From contig RDNZ01000024.1 in assembly GCA_011364905.1 (NCBI GenBank), positions 1 through 43,269 of the forward strand: a stretch of DNA of 43,269 bases, written 5' to 3'. Below are positions 1 to 7,366 of this stretch, piece after piece (the first letter of the stretch is position 1; the number at the start of each line of letters is the position of its first letter). The translations under genes were made by a program, and so were the position numbers. The notes under the pieces are model-generated. The model was not told the origin of the DNA. It did no database searches and was given only the letters and a program-made list of their open reading frames with translations. The DNA comes from Candidatus Thorarchaeota archaeon. Its GTDB lineage: Archaea; Asgardarchaeota; Thorarchaeia; Thorarchaeales; Thorarchaeaceae.

Positions 1-336
1 TTGAAATGCTTCATCTGTGGTCATGTCACGAACATCCAAGGGAATAAGATCTTTCTGAGCATCAAGCCCTACTTTTTGAAATGCATCTCGAAATAGCTTG
101 TATTGCATCGCTGGAGCACATCCTGCGATGATGACTTTTTCACCAGCATTGAGAGTGCTTTCCAGATATCTATCTCCATCTTCCTCGCACAACTGTGGAT
201 GTATCACGCCATATTTCACCGGGAGTTCCATTCGTACACGATTGATGAAGTCCCACATATCCATTTTCGCGAAACCAGGACATTTTCCTGTACAGACACA
301 GAAGAGGAATGCGGGACTGTCAGTTCCGTCTGTCAT
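1..336 (-). CDS. HdrA-like protein, N-terminal part (cut by window edge)
   Basis: An open frame begins at ATG 336 and runs off the left edge after 112 codons, so only the N-terminus is visible. It has an early Cys cluster (FCVCTGKCPGF, residues 12-22), then HPQLCEEDG, AGCAPAMQYKLFRDAF, and LDVRDMTTDEAF. The order Cys pair, conserved Cys before an acidic stretch, A-G/C-C-x-P, F-R-x-A/F and I/V-R matches the N-terminal domain of heterodisulfide reductase subunit A and HdrA-like flavoproteins, which carry FAD and FeS clusters in electron bifurcation or thiol/disulfide redox. Family assignment is by motif pattern. The FAD-binding and ferredoxin domains would lie outside the window. A TATA-like box and a perfect inverted repeat lie just upstream, so the gene probably starts its own transcript. 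It could instead be another FeS redox protein sharing this domain. Confidence 0.6.
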   Translation of the reverse strand, partial: MTDGTDSPAFLFCVCTGKCPGFAKMDMWDFINRVRMELPVKYGVIHPQLCEEDGDRYLESTLNAGEKVIIAGCAPAMQYKLFRDAFQKVGLDAQKDLIPLDVRDMTTDEAFQ

Positions 337-360
337 CTTGATTGCCACCGAATTCTAATC

Positions 361-384
361 AAATATCGAATAATCTCGATATTT
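361..384. repeat. Perfect 9-bp inverted repeat at promoter (candidate operator)
   Basis: The arms AAATATCGA (361-369) and TCGATATTT (376-384) are exact reverse complements separated by 6 nt. The repeat overlaps the TATA-like box and the predicted transcription start of the HdrA-like gene. It is therefore placed like a binding site for a dimeric repressor. No regulator can be assigned from sequence. Confidence 0.55.
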
Positions 385-387
385 AAA
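380..387 (-). promoter_or_regulatory. TATA-like box for HdrA-like gene
   Basis: TTTAAATA reads on the minus strand at 387-380. The expected start, about 25 nt downstream, falls near 357, giving a leader of about 20 nt before ATG 336. The box overlaps one arm of the inverted repeat. Confidence 0.45.
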
Positions 388-447
388 TAATTAGGTGGTG
401 CTAATCACATTGATCGATAAAACTTGTTATTCGATTGAATATTTGTG

Positions 448-454
448 AAAAAAA
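448..454 (-). terminator. Candidate T-tract terminator
   Basis: A run of seven T on the minus strand lies about 55 nt past the stop of the SAM hydrolase gene, and archaeal transcription often ends at such U-tracts. There is no clear hairpin. The rest of the 172-nt gap up to 508 is AT-rich regulatory DNA without an ORF. Confidence 0.3.
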
Positions 455-508
455 TCGAAACTGTGAGAAAGAGTATTGCCACTTCTACAAAGGATACCAA
501 TCCTGAAC

Positions 509-1240
509 CTATTCGATTTTGATTTGTTCACCGATCTCAAGTGCAAGAAAGTCTGTGGCAGGTCTATTCTTTGAAGCAATCTCTAGAGTTTCGTAGCTCC
601 CAACGACTAGGAAAATACCACCTTCAGAACCGTATTCATACGTTTCAAAGAAGGGTAACTCTCGTTTTTCATTCCGAATCGAGACCTGATATCTCGATTT
701 TTCAAGAGAAGGTATGTTTGTGATGATGTTGCCAAACTTGTCTATCCGGACCACCTCGCCGACTCTCCCTTCCTGATGAAATACTAACGCCTGATCAAGA
801 CCCGGTTTTGGTTCGGTCGACATGACATCCAGGATGCCGGCTTCGTGATACGCCGCAGCCTTGGCAAAGACATCTCGACCGTGGAATGTATTAGACACGC
901 CTTCGTCTATGAGTATTTTATAGACTCGCTCAATGCCATCATCTGAGGCAGCTGGGTAGAGTAGACCGTTGTCAGGACCTATGTGGATGTAGTTCTTCGT
1001 CACGACAATGACAGCATCCCTTGCGGTTCCGACCCCAGGATCAATAACAGACACGAATACCGTGCCCTGTGGGAAGTACTTATAGCTCTTGAATAGTATC
1101 CATGCGCCTTCACGAATAGACTGAGATGGGATTGAATGAGTCAGGTCCACAACCGTAGCATCCGGACAAATGGAGTAAATTACACCACGCATGACTCCAG
1201 CATACTCAGAGACTCCGAAATCCGTCAGTAGCACAATCAT
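509..1240 (-). CDS. SAM hydrolase (SAM hydroxide adenosyltransferase, DUF62)
   Basis: At 243 residues this has the normal length for the SAM hydroxide adenosyltransferase family, which hydrolyses S-adenosylmethionine to adenosine and methionine and is related to fluorinase and chlorinase. Visible motifs in order are LLTDFG at the N-terminus (residues 4-9), VVDLTHSIP, VIDPGVGT, GPDNGLL, FHGRDVFAKAAA and DKFGNIITNIP. The Asp of TDFG and the D/H/R pattern around HGRD are the usual SAM-binding and catalytic positions. The start is firm: GGAGG sits about 7 nt before ATG 1240. It lies 13 nt downstream of the NAD kinase gene and is probably co-transcribed with it. The fluorinase-type insertion loop is not evident, so halogenation is unlikely. 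The cellular role of these enzymes is not settled. Confidence 0.9.
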   Translation of the reverse strand: MIVLLTDFGVSEYAGVMRGVIYSICPDATVVDLTHSIPSQSIREGAWILFKSYKYFPQGTVFVSVIDPGVGTARDAVIVVTKNYIHIGPDNGLLYPAASDDGIERVYKILIDEGVSNTFHGRDVFAKAAAYHEAGILDVMSTEPKPGLDQALVFHQEGRVGEVVRIDKFGNIITNIPSLEKSRYQVSIRNEKRELPFFETYEYGSEGGIFLVVGSYETLEIASKNRPATDFLALEIGEQIKIE

Positions 1241-1253
1241 GTCGGGTCCTCCT

Positions 1254-2390
1254 TTATTCGATCTTGATCAAGCGCATCTCGTTGTAGTCGGTTATCACTC
1301 TGATGTATCCTCTGAGCATCTTATCAACTTCTAGATTCCCGGTGTCAACCCGGAGGGTCTCTTCTGCGATTCCCTTTAGTTTTGAAGGAGTACTAATAAC
1401 CATAATCTGGTCTTTTCCAACACGTTCGATAATCCCTGGACTAATCTGTTGATTGCCCCTACCAAAGAGTATCCCTTGATGTCCAATGGGAGAAACGATA
1501 ATCCAGACCTTACTGAAGTCGTCAACGAGAGCTAGAATACGATCCTCATTGACATCATTATATATCGAACCTTGCTTGTAAACATCAACACCTAATGTCG
1601 TCTTCTTCACATTGAGTAAGTCAGTCACTGTTTTTACAGTAGTCCCTGGTCCAAGGATGTAAATCCCATCAGGGTCCATCTCTTCGACCACATACCTTGC
1701 GATTGCCTCTTGGGCTTCTTGTTCGTCAGAGGTCTCGGGACTTGCCTGTTTCGTACCTTGGAATCTAGCAGGTACGGATGGGCCTAATAGATAGCCATAG
1801 AGATTGATCATGAACTGGTCCTTTCTGATTGCCCGCTCATCTGCATCCATGATCTCGAATTCTGCAGTCTGCGCCGTCCCATCATAGACCATCTTAACAA
1901 CCTCTGCGGCATCTGCAGGATTCACAACAAAGATCCCACTATACATCTTGACACCGGCGGGAACTCCAAGCACAAGGAGGTCGTCCAACTCGTAAGATTT
2001 GACTGCATCCATGATGTCTCGGGCAGTCCCATCTCCACCCACGAAAACGAGAAGTCGGACCTCATCTTCATAGAGTGCCAAGACACAGTCCTTTGTGTCT
2101 TCGGCATCTGTAGAGTTCTCAATATCAATCTTAATGACCTCATGCTTCAGACCTGCCTCCTGAACTACATCCTCTCCCATTATTCCAGGACAGGTCACAA
2201 TGCGGATTGCATCTTTCAGATTAGATGCTATGATGATTGACTCGAAAGCTGTGAGAAACTCGAGTGCCCGACCGGGAGCTACCGGTGTAGCGCCTCTCTT
2301 GATGGCCTCTTCAACGACTCCGTCCGTCCCTTTCAGACCAACGCGACCGCCCATTCCAGCGATGGGGTTCACAAGCAGGCCAATGTTCAT
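1254..2390 (-). CDS. ATP-NAD kinase family protein (COG3199 type)
   Basis: The 378-residue protein starts with MNIGLLVNPIAGMGGRVG and carries the NAD kinase diacylglycerol-kinase-like motif GGDGTARD at residues 118-125, followed by LGVPAGVKMYSGIF. This is the pattern of the COG3199/AcoX-like branch, larger than the short archaeal PpnK. The likely reaction is ATP- or polyphosphate-dependent phosphorylation of NAD to NADP in the cytosol. The C-terminal part contains YILGPGTTVKTV and a final basic segment ending in IKIE. SD support for ATG 2390 is weak (GAGGT 12 nt upstream), but the VNPIAG motif lies where it does in relatives, so the start is credible. It precedes the SAM hydrolase by 13 nt in one unit. 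NADP supply versus a paralogous role cannot be separated from sequence. Confidence 0.85.
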   Translation of the reverse strand: MNIGLLVNPIAGMGGRVGLKGTDGVVEEAIKRGATPVAPGRALEFLTAFESIIIASNLKDAIRIVTCPGIMGEDVVQEAGLKHEVIKIDIENSTDAEDTKDCVLALYEDEVRLLVFVGGDGTARDIMDAVKSYELDDLLVLGVPAGVKMYSGIFVVNPADAAEVVKMVYDGTAQTAEFEIMDADERAIRKDQFMINLYGYLLGPSVPARFQGTKQASPETSDEQEAQEAIARYVVEEMDPDGIYILGPGTTVKTVTDLLNVKKTTLGVDVYKQGSIYNDVNEDRILALVDDFSKVWIIVSPIGHQGILFGRGNQQISPGIIERVGKDQIMVISTPSKLKGIAEETLRVDTGNLEVDKMLRGYIRVITDYNEMRLIKIE

Positions 2391-2459
2391 AAAATTGATA
2401 CAACCTCAAACTCTGACAGACAAACATACTCTAAAGCAGTTTTGATTGGACAAAATCCT

Positions 2460-3041
2460 TCATTTTAAAGCGCCAACCTGGTATGCAGACTGAATCCAGA
2501 ATGAAACTCTGACGAGCACTTCCTCAATGAACATGTCCCGTTTGTCTGGCGTTATTTCCTCAGGCCAACGATTTCTTCGATACTCATCGAACTTCTGGAA
2601 GGTTCGCCCATACTTGGTTGTCAGGGGGATCTCTACACGGTTGTCGCAGACTGTATTGAGTGCTCGTATGAATGTGACAAAATCGAGGTCAAGACGCATG
2701 ACCCACTTTCGAAGAGCCTTGAAGAACGTGTCACTTTTAGCCTCACCCCAATTGAGTTTCTTTACGGCCTCTCTGTCTGCTCCATCGATTCTCTCCGAAT
2801 TGAAACTGCACTTCCTATCATAGTCACATCTTGCACGGAGACTGATCTTGCCCTTTGTGAACCACATGTAAATGTCGTGAGTCCCTTTCTTCATCAGTTT
2901 CTCCCGATGGTCCTGGACAGGAAAGATGAGCTCCACTGACTTGCCCTCCTTGTACTTTCCTCCAGCCTTCAGGTACAGCTCCAGCGCCCAAGCTAGAGGG
3001 GGAATTGCATTTACTGGGTGTAGCTCATCTGGTTTGCTCAT
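2460..3041 (-). CDS. Hypothetical protein, 193 residues
   Basis: I do not recognise this protein. It is soluble, rich in Lys, Arg, Glu and Asp, with no signal peptide or membrane segment. It has a CDYDRKC segment near residue 75 and a Trp/Arg-rich C-terminal half (KFDEYRRNRWPEEITPDKR) that looks helical. Codon use and composition match the neighbours and no competing long frame is convincing, so it is probably a real gene. ATG 3041 has only a weak SD (GTGAG). It lies 69 nt downstream of the Rab-like GTPase on the same strand and 69 nt upstream of the NAD kinase gene. Shared transcription is possible and a functional link to the GTPase is conjecture. Confidence 0.7.
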   Translation of the reverse strand: MSKPDELHPVNAIPPLAWALELYLKAGGKYKEGKSVELIFPVQDHREKLMKKGTHDIYMWFTKGKISLRARCDYDRKCSFNSERIDGADREAVKKLNWGEAKSDTFFKALRKWVMRLDLDFVTFIRALNTVCDNRVEIPLTTKYGRTFQKFDEYRRNRWPEEITPDKRDMFIEEVLVRVSFWIQSAYQVGALK

Positions 3042-3110
3042 TGTTCTAACTCACACGATGTAGTTCTCACTGATATTCGTTGGGATGGGGACAAGTCACA
3101 AAGAATTAGT

Positions 3111-3659
3111 CTAGTAGTTGTTGCCCTTTTCTCGCTGAGCCACTAAGACCTCTGCGAGATTTTGAAAGATGTCAACAATTCCCTCGCCAGTCTTGGCTGA
3201 TGATTCGATGTAGGGCATTCCGTGTTTGTCTGCAAACTCATGACCCTCAGATGGTTCAACCACTCTGTCAGGAAGGTCCGTCTTATTCGCAACTAGTACC
3301 AGCGGAATCTCCTTGTTGATGGCTTTGTGGAGCTCATCGAGCCACTCTTCAAGCACGATGAAGGTCCGTCGTCGGGTCACATCAAATACCAAGAGACCTC
3401 CACTCGACCCACGGTAGTACATGGGCCTTAGAATCTGAAAACGGCTCTGCCCGGCTACGTCCCAGATCTGTAACTTCACTGTGACATTGCCAGTGTCGCG
3501 TTTGATGTCGACGTTCTTGACTGCGAACTGACTCCCTATCGTGGTCTTGTAATCTGTACGGAAGAATCCGTGAGAGAACCTGGTGACTATAGCTGTCTTT
3601 CCTACGGCTCCTTCGCCCAAAACGACTATCTTGAACAAGTAGTCGTAGCTCGAGCTCAT
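3111..3659 (-). CDS. Rab/Ras-like small GTPase
   Basis: This 182-residue single-domain GTPase has all five G motifs: P-loop GEGAVGKT (15-22), switch I with T40 in YKTTIG, WDVAGQ (66-71, with the catalytic Gln), NKTD (125-128) and ESSAK (152-156). The segments YYRG, VFDVT and EEWLDEL are strongly Rab-like. The family cycles between GTP and GDP and recruits effectors; in eukaryotes Rabs act in membrane trafficking. The C-terminus (QREKGNNY) has no Cys, so prenylation as in eukaryotic Rabs is not possible here. A longer frame begins at GTG 3725, but a consensus GGAGGT lies 7 nt before ATG 3659 and the extra N-terminus does not resemble Rab proteins. Against this, a TATA-like CTTATTAG at 3775-3782 would give a leader of about 90 nt. 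The organismal role is unknown. Confidence 0.93.
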   Translation of the reverse strand: MSSSYDYLFKIVVLGEGAVGKTAIVTRFSHGFFRTDYKTTIGSQFAVKNVDIKRDTGNVTVKLQIWDVAGQSRFQILRPMYYRGSSGGLLVFDVTRRRTFIVLEEWLDELHKAINKEIPLVLVANKTDLPDRVVEPSEGHEFADKHGMPYIESSAKTGEGIVDIFQNLAEVLVAQREKGNNY

Positions 3660-3810
3660 AGAACAAACCTCCGATCGGACAAATGCACCTGGGCCCCATG
3701 CGAGCTGCTCATCTTGTAAAGTCACCTGAATGTGATAGGCGGTTCAGCAACAAAGCGATAACAAGTTGATGCCACTAATAAGGTTTCGTAAGATTTAGCA
3801 AAGGTGTGAG

Positions 3811-4539
3811 TCATGGTTTGTTTAGGATTTGAAGCTCATTCTCACGAGGGATTACGACGGTTGTTTCGGGAAGTTCTCTTTCAACGAGTTCCTTAAACTT
3901 CCGATGTTGATGGTCCTCACCATGAACAGCAACTGCGAAGGTGGGTTTCATGTCCATTGCCATTGCGAGAGCCACCCCAGGAGCGCAAGTTGGAGAAGGA
4001 TCTCCTGTTGGGAGGAATGCTACATCCACCTTGTCTTTGCTAACGGGCCAATACCCGGAGTCAGCAGCATGAAACGCTCTGAGCCGACCAATCTTAACTC
4101 GATATTGAATGATGGGTCGAGGATGAACGCCTCGATGCAGCTCCACCTTGATGCCATTGAGATTATACTTCGGTCCGTCCCGTACACCTTGAAACACCTC
4201 AGGTCCGGAGAGAACGCTCTCAGGTGGAATTCGCGACCGTAATTCTTCGACCATGCTGAACTCGCTGATGATCTGCGCTTGGGTCTTTTTGTATAACGCA
4301 ACTGCGTTGCTGAGGTTGTAGTGGTCGTGATGGCTGTGACTGTAGGTGATGAGATCAAGGGACTGGATGTGTGCCTTTGCTTTAGAGAAGAGGTCTGCGG
4401 GATCAAAGAGGACTACTCTATCTCTGGCGCGAAAGAGGATACTTGCATATCCAGCATAAATGAATGCAAACTCATTCGGACTCAATTCAGTTCCATAGAG
4501 CTTATCGACATTTTCTACAAGACTGCTCTCATCGGACAA
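3811..4539 (-). CDS. Metallo-beta-lactamase-fold hydrolase
   Basis: The 242-residue protein has the MBL zinc motif HSHHDH (residues 68-73, form HxHxDH) after a beta-rich N-terminus ending in VVLFDPAD. Later metal-ligand candidates are a His in HRGVHPRP, the Asp in FHAADSGYW, and VAVHGEDHQH near the C-terminus. The layout is that of the UlaG/UPF0173-like 'Zn-dependent hydrolase of the beta-lactamase fold' group, which hydrolyses lactones, phosphodiesters or other small esters. The substrate cannot be deduced. ATG 4539 sits about 35 nt downstream of a TATA-like box. The gene is followed after 151 nt by the GTPase gene on the same strand. Confidence 0.85.
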   Translation of the reverse strand: MSDESSLVENVDKLYGTELSPNEFAFIYAGYASILFRARDRVVLFDPADLFSKAKAHIQSLDLITYSHSHHDHYNLSNAVALYKKTQAQIISEFSMVEELRSRIPPESVLSGPEVFQGVRDGPKYNLNGIKVELHRGVHPRPIIQYRVKIGRLRAFHAADSGYWPVSKDKVDVAFLPTGDPSPTCAPGVALAMAMDMKPTFAVAVHGEDHQHRKFKELVERELPETTVVIPRENELQILNKP

Positions 4540-4571
4540 GGATTTTCACCGCAATTCTTCATGCCTTTAGG

Positions 4572-4580
4572 TTATAATAA
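4572..4580 (-). promoter_or_regulatory. TATA-like box for MBL-fold gene
   Basis: The minus strand reads TTATTATAA here. A start about 25 nt downstream, near 4550, would leave a short leader of about 10 nt before ATG 4539. Confidence 0.35.
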
Positions 4581-4607
4581 TCAGAGTTTGCGTTTGCGCA
4601 AAGCCCA

Positions 4608-5402
4608 TCAACGGTTCTTGACTACCCACTCAACGAACTCCCTGAGCAGTCGGTTGAACTCTTCGGCATTTTCAACCATAGGAATATGATCAGCATTCCT
4701 CACAACTGCAATGTCTGCCCGTTGAAACTTTTTCTCTAGCTGCGAGGCCATAGCGGGAGTGATGATGTCGTCGTGTTCTCCAACAAGAATGAAGGTTGGG
4801 AGGTCAATCTCTCCGACTCTGTCAGCAATACTGAAGTCTCTGCATGCAGCCATGTCTCGAGCCATGATTGAGGGATGTGAGATTCGGATATCGTCTTCCA
4901 GTTTTTTCAACTGATAGGACTCAGTATAATCCTCGTAGACTTGATGCTTGAAGAAATATATTCGGTCATCAATTGTTTCCTTTATGAGTCCGGTTCTGAG
5001 TTTTGATAGTTGAAGCTCGTAGGATGTATCGACCAAGACAAGAGCCATGGGCTTCGGCACATTCGCTCTCAGAGCATAGGACATGACGATTCCCCCACCC
5101 ATAGAGTGACCCACAAGAATGAAATCATTCAGGTCCAAGTGCTTGACGAGAGAGACAATCTCTGCTGTGAAATCCCCCTCAACTGATGGCTCACTCACTC
5201 CATTCTCAGATTTCCCATGGCCTGAAAGATCTAAAGCAATCGTTCGAAACGTCTCTGAGAACTCACGGATTTGGAGCGACCATATCAGATGAGAAGAACC
5301 AGCACCATGGACAAAGACCAGAGAAACACCAGATAGTTTGTCAGCTCTTTTGTCAACATCCACGTAGTGAATCTTTGTCCTGTTATGTTCGAAGAAAGGC
5401 AT
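4608..5402 (-). CDS. Alpha/beta-hydrolase fold protein
   Basis: Counting from ATG 5402, the 264-residue protein has the oxyanion HGAGSS at 32-37, the nucleophile elbow GHSMGGG with Ser100, an acid candidate in LVGEHDD, and the catalytic His in NADHIP. This is a complete Ser-Asp-His triad of the classic alpha/beta-hydrolase fold (esterase, lipase or peptidase-like; substrate unknown). No signal peptide is present, so it is cytosolic. The frame can be extended to 5486. I prefer ATG 5402 because family members usually begin just before such a strand (MPFFEHNRTKIHYVD) and a TATA-like CTATATTG at 5426-5433 would give an almost leaderless transcript. The extended start would overlap or abut the divergent phosphohexomutase start. 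Confidence 0.85.
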   Translation of the reverse strand: MPFFEHNRTKIHYVDVDKRADKLSGVSLVFVHGAGSSHLIWSLQIREFSETFRTIALDLSGHGKSENGVSEPSVEGDFTAEIVSLVKHLDLNDFILVGHSMGGGIVMSYALRANVPKPMALVLVDTSYELQLSKLRTGLIKETIDDRIYFFKHQVYEDYTESYQLKKLEDDIRISHPSIMARDMAACRDFSIADRVGEIDLPTFILVGEHDDIITPAMASQLEKKFQRADIAVVRNADHIPMVENAEEFNRLLREFVEWVVKNR

Positions 5403-5490
5403 TGTTCGCAGCCAACTACGGTCATCAATATAGAGGTTTTTGGCACAGCGAGAATGTTCACCTGTAGGTATCTTTTTCTCCATCACTGCA

Positions 5491-6888
5491 ATGAATAGAA
5501 TTGTGATCCCCGTGACCGAAAAGCTGTTTGGGACAACAGGCGTTAGAAAAATCTACGGTGAGGAATTCGACCTTGAGATGGCGTTGAATCTCGGAAAAGC
5601 TCTTGGTACACATTTGGGCAAAGGAACCGTTCTATTGGCACGGGATGCTCGGATAACAGGTCTCATGGTGGCCAATGCGTTGACTTCAGGTTTAGTGTCA
5701 ACAGGCATCGATGTCATTGATGCTGGAATCATTCCAACACCAACCCTCGCATTCATCACCATGAAGCAAAAGTTCGATGCGGGTATTATGGTCACAGCCT
5801 CCCACAATCCACCAGAATACACGGGTGTTAAGTTCTGGTCTCGCAATAGCATGGGATTCACTCAAGGGGAGGAAAGAGAACTCGAGAAGATATATGACTC
5901 CAAGCAATTCAATGTAGCTAGATGGGATGAGCTGGGCAAAGTCAGTCACAATGAAAGCGCTGTTGATGAGCATATCGACGCGCTTCTTGAAATGTGCGAT
6001 GTGGATACCATTCGCAGTAAGTCATTCAGAGTCGTTGTTGATCCCGGAAATGGAGCTGCTTGTCTTCTTACTCCCTATTTGATGCAACGTTTGAACTGTC
6101 AAGTTGTGACAATCAATGGTCAGTTAGACGGACACTTTCCTGGAAGACGGTCTGAACCAGATGAGGATTCTCTTGGAGACCTTATCCAGATGATCAAGAA
6201 GACTGGTGCGGCCCTTGGGATCGCTCATGATGGAGATGCTGACAGAATTGTCTTTGTCACAGAGAAAGGAGAAGTAGTGAGAGGGGATCGGACCATCGCA
6301 CTATTGGCACAGCAAGCGCTTTCTACATCAAAGAGCAAAACTGTGGTCACAACCGTTGACAGTTCACTAGTGCTTGATGAGACCGTTGAGAGAGCTGGCG
6401 GGAATACGATTCGTACACCTGTGGGAGATATTCAGGTCGCAGTTAAAGTGGTTGAATCAAAGGGAGTCATTGGCGGAGAAGCATGTGGAGTGTTCATTTT
6501 TCCTGACGCTCATCTCGCCCCTGAACCATTTCTTGCAGCCTGCAAGGTCCTTGAACTAATGGCGAGGACTGGAAAGTCATTTGGTGAGTTGGTCACGACC
6601 ATTCCTCAGTACCCTCTCCTCAAGAGCAAAATTGCTTGTCCAAACGATAAGAAAGAGAGTGTGATGTCCAAAATTGCTACTGTTCTCCCAGAAAAAGTGG
6701 GTGACGTGAAGGAGGTCCTCACTGTAGATGGATTGGGAATCACTTCCAACCAGGGATGGGTATTGGTAAGGCCTTCAGGAACAGAACCAGTGATCAGGAT
6801 TACCTGTGAGGGACAGTCCAAAAATGCTGTAGAAAAGATTCTAAAGATAACAGAGGAAGTAGTGAGTAGCACTGTAGCCTCTGCCTGA
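5491..6888 (+). CDS. Phosphohexomutase (phosphoglucosamine mutase / phosphomannomutase)
   Basis: This 465-residue alpha-D-phosphohexomutase interconverts hexose 1- and 6-phosphates. The four family signatures are present: LFGTTGVRK at 12-20, the phosphoserine loop TASHNPP with Ser104, the metal-binding DGDADRIV, the sugar-binding GEACGV, and the phosphate-binding RPSGTEP. Archaeal GlmM and ManB share all of these, so glucosamine versus mannose preference is undecided. GlmM would fit the nearby glucosamine-based BshA pathway. ATG 5491 is preferred to the upstream frame start at 5440 because the family N-terminus fits and the extension lies inside the divergent hydrolase region; no good SD is present. 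The sugar loop reads GEACG rather than the commoner GEESG, which may alter specificity. Confidence 0.9.
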   Translation: MNRIVIPVTEKLFGTTGVRKIYGEEFDLEMALNLGKALGTHLGKGTVLLARDARITGLMVANALTSGLVSTGIDVIDAGIIPTPTLAFITMKQKFDAGIMVTASHNPPEYTGVKFWSRNSMGFTQGEERELEKIYDSKQFNVARWDELGKVSHNESAVDEHIDALLEMCDVDTIRSKSFRVVVDPGNGAACLLTPYLMQRLNCQVVTINGQLDGHFPGRRSEPDEDSLGDLIQMIKKTGAALGIAHDGDADRIVFVTEKGEVVRGDRTIALLAQQALSTSKSKTVVTTVDSSLVLDETVERAGGNTIRTPVGDIQVAVKVVESKGVIGGEACGVFIFPDAHLAPEPFLAACKVLELMARTGKSFGELVTTIPQYPLLKSKIACPNDKKESVMSKIATVLPEKVGDVKEVLTVDGLGITSNQGWVLVRPSGTEPVIRITCEGQSKNAVEKILKITEEVVSSTVASA

Positions 6889-6917
6889 ATCGATGCAGGT
6901 ATTACGATGCAAACAAG

Positions 6918-6925
6918 GTTTATAG
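6918..6925 (+). promoter_or_regulatory. TATA-like box for coiled-coil gene
   Basis: GTTTATAG lies about 50 nt before ATG 6969. The start would fall near 6948, giving a leader of about 20 nt. Confidence 0.4.
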
Positions 6926-6968
6926 AGGAAACTCACGATTCCTTTCTGAATATTGGGGTCAAGAAACA

Positions 6969-7352
6969 ATGCCAGATGAAAGAAAAGAGCTTGAAGCAGA
7001 AATTATGGATGAATTCGAGTGGGCTCTAAAGGACCCCAATGAAGAAAAAATCCGACAGCTGGGAGAAGTTGTCAGCATTATCACTACCAAACTCACCGAG
7101 GCTATTACTAACATCCAGATCGCAATCATGGATCTAGAGAGCAAGGTCGATGCCTTGGAGAGTAGGATGTCCTCAGCGGCTGTTCGAGCCCCTGCCGGAG
7201 ATGCAGCTTCAGCAGGCGCTGGAGGAGGACCAATCCCAACAATGGCGAGAGCGCCCACACCAAAACCAGCTGGAACTCCTGGCGGCCCAACAACAATGAT
7301 GGGAGAACTAAAACAGCTCTTGGCCGCTCGTAGAAGAAAAGCAGATGGCTAA
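6969..7352 (+). CDS. Small coiled-coil protein with Pro/Gly/Ala linker and basic tail
   Basis: Not assigned to a family. The 127-residue protein has three parts. Residues 1-74 form an acidic helix and a heptad-patterned coiled coil (IQIAIMDLESKVDALESRM). Residues about 75-108 are a low-complexity Ala/Gly/Pro linker. Residues about 109-127 form a short amphipathic basic helix (MGELKQLLAARRRKADG). The order coiled coil, Pro-rich linker and short Leu-Leu/basic motif recalls eukaryotic WAVE/WASH accessory proteins and WH2/DAD-type tails, but the match is only architectural. There is no signal or membrane segment. It is monocistronic, with its own promoter, and converges on the deacetylase gene 14 nt away. 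It may be an oligomerising adaptor; function is unknown. Confidence 0.75.
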   Translation: MPDERKELEAEIMDEFEWALKDPNEEKIRQLGEVVSIITTKLTEAITNIQIAIMDLESKVDALESRMSSAAVRAPAGDAASAGAGGGPIPTMARAPTPKPAGTPGGPTTMMGELKQLLAARRRKADG

Positions 7353-7366
7353 GGGTCGGCTTTCAA

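Noticed and set aside
98..390. Two overlapping plus-strand ORFs
   Set aside because: They lie opposite the HdrA-like N-terminus, have no SD or protein-like motifs, and are shadows of that gene.
3660..3725. N-terminal extension of the Rab-like GTPase from GTG 3725
   Set aside because: GGAGGT lies 7 nt before ATG 3659 and the extension does not resemble small GTPases. A TATA-like box further upstream leaves a small doubt.
5440..5490. N-terminal extension of the phosphohexomutase
   Set aside because: The family begins at ATG 5491, and the extension overlaps the divergent hydrolase promoter region.
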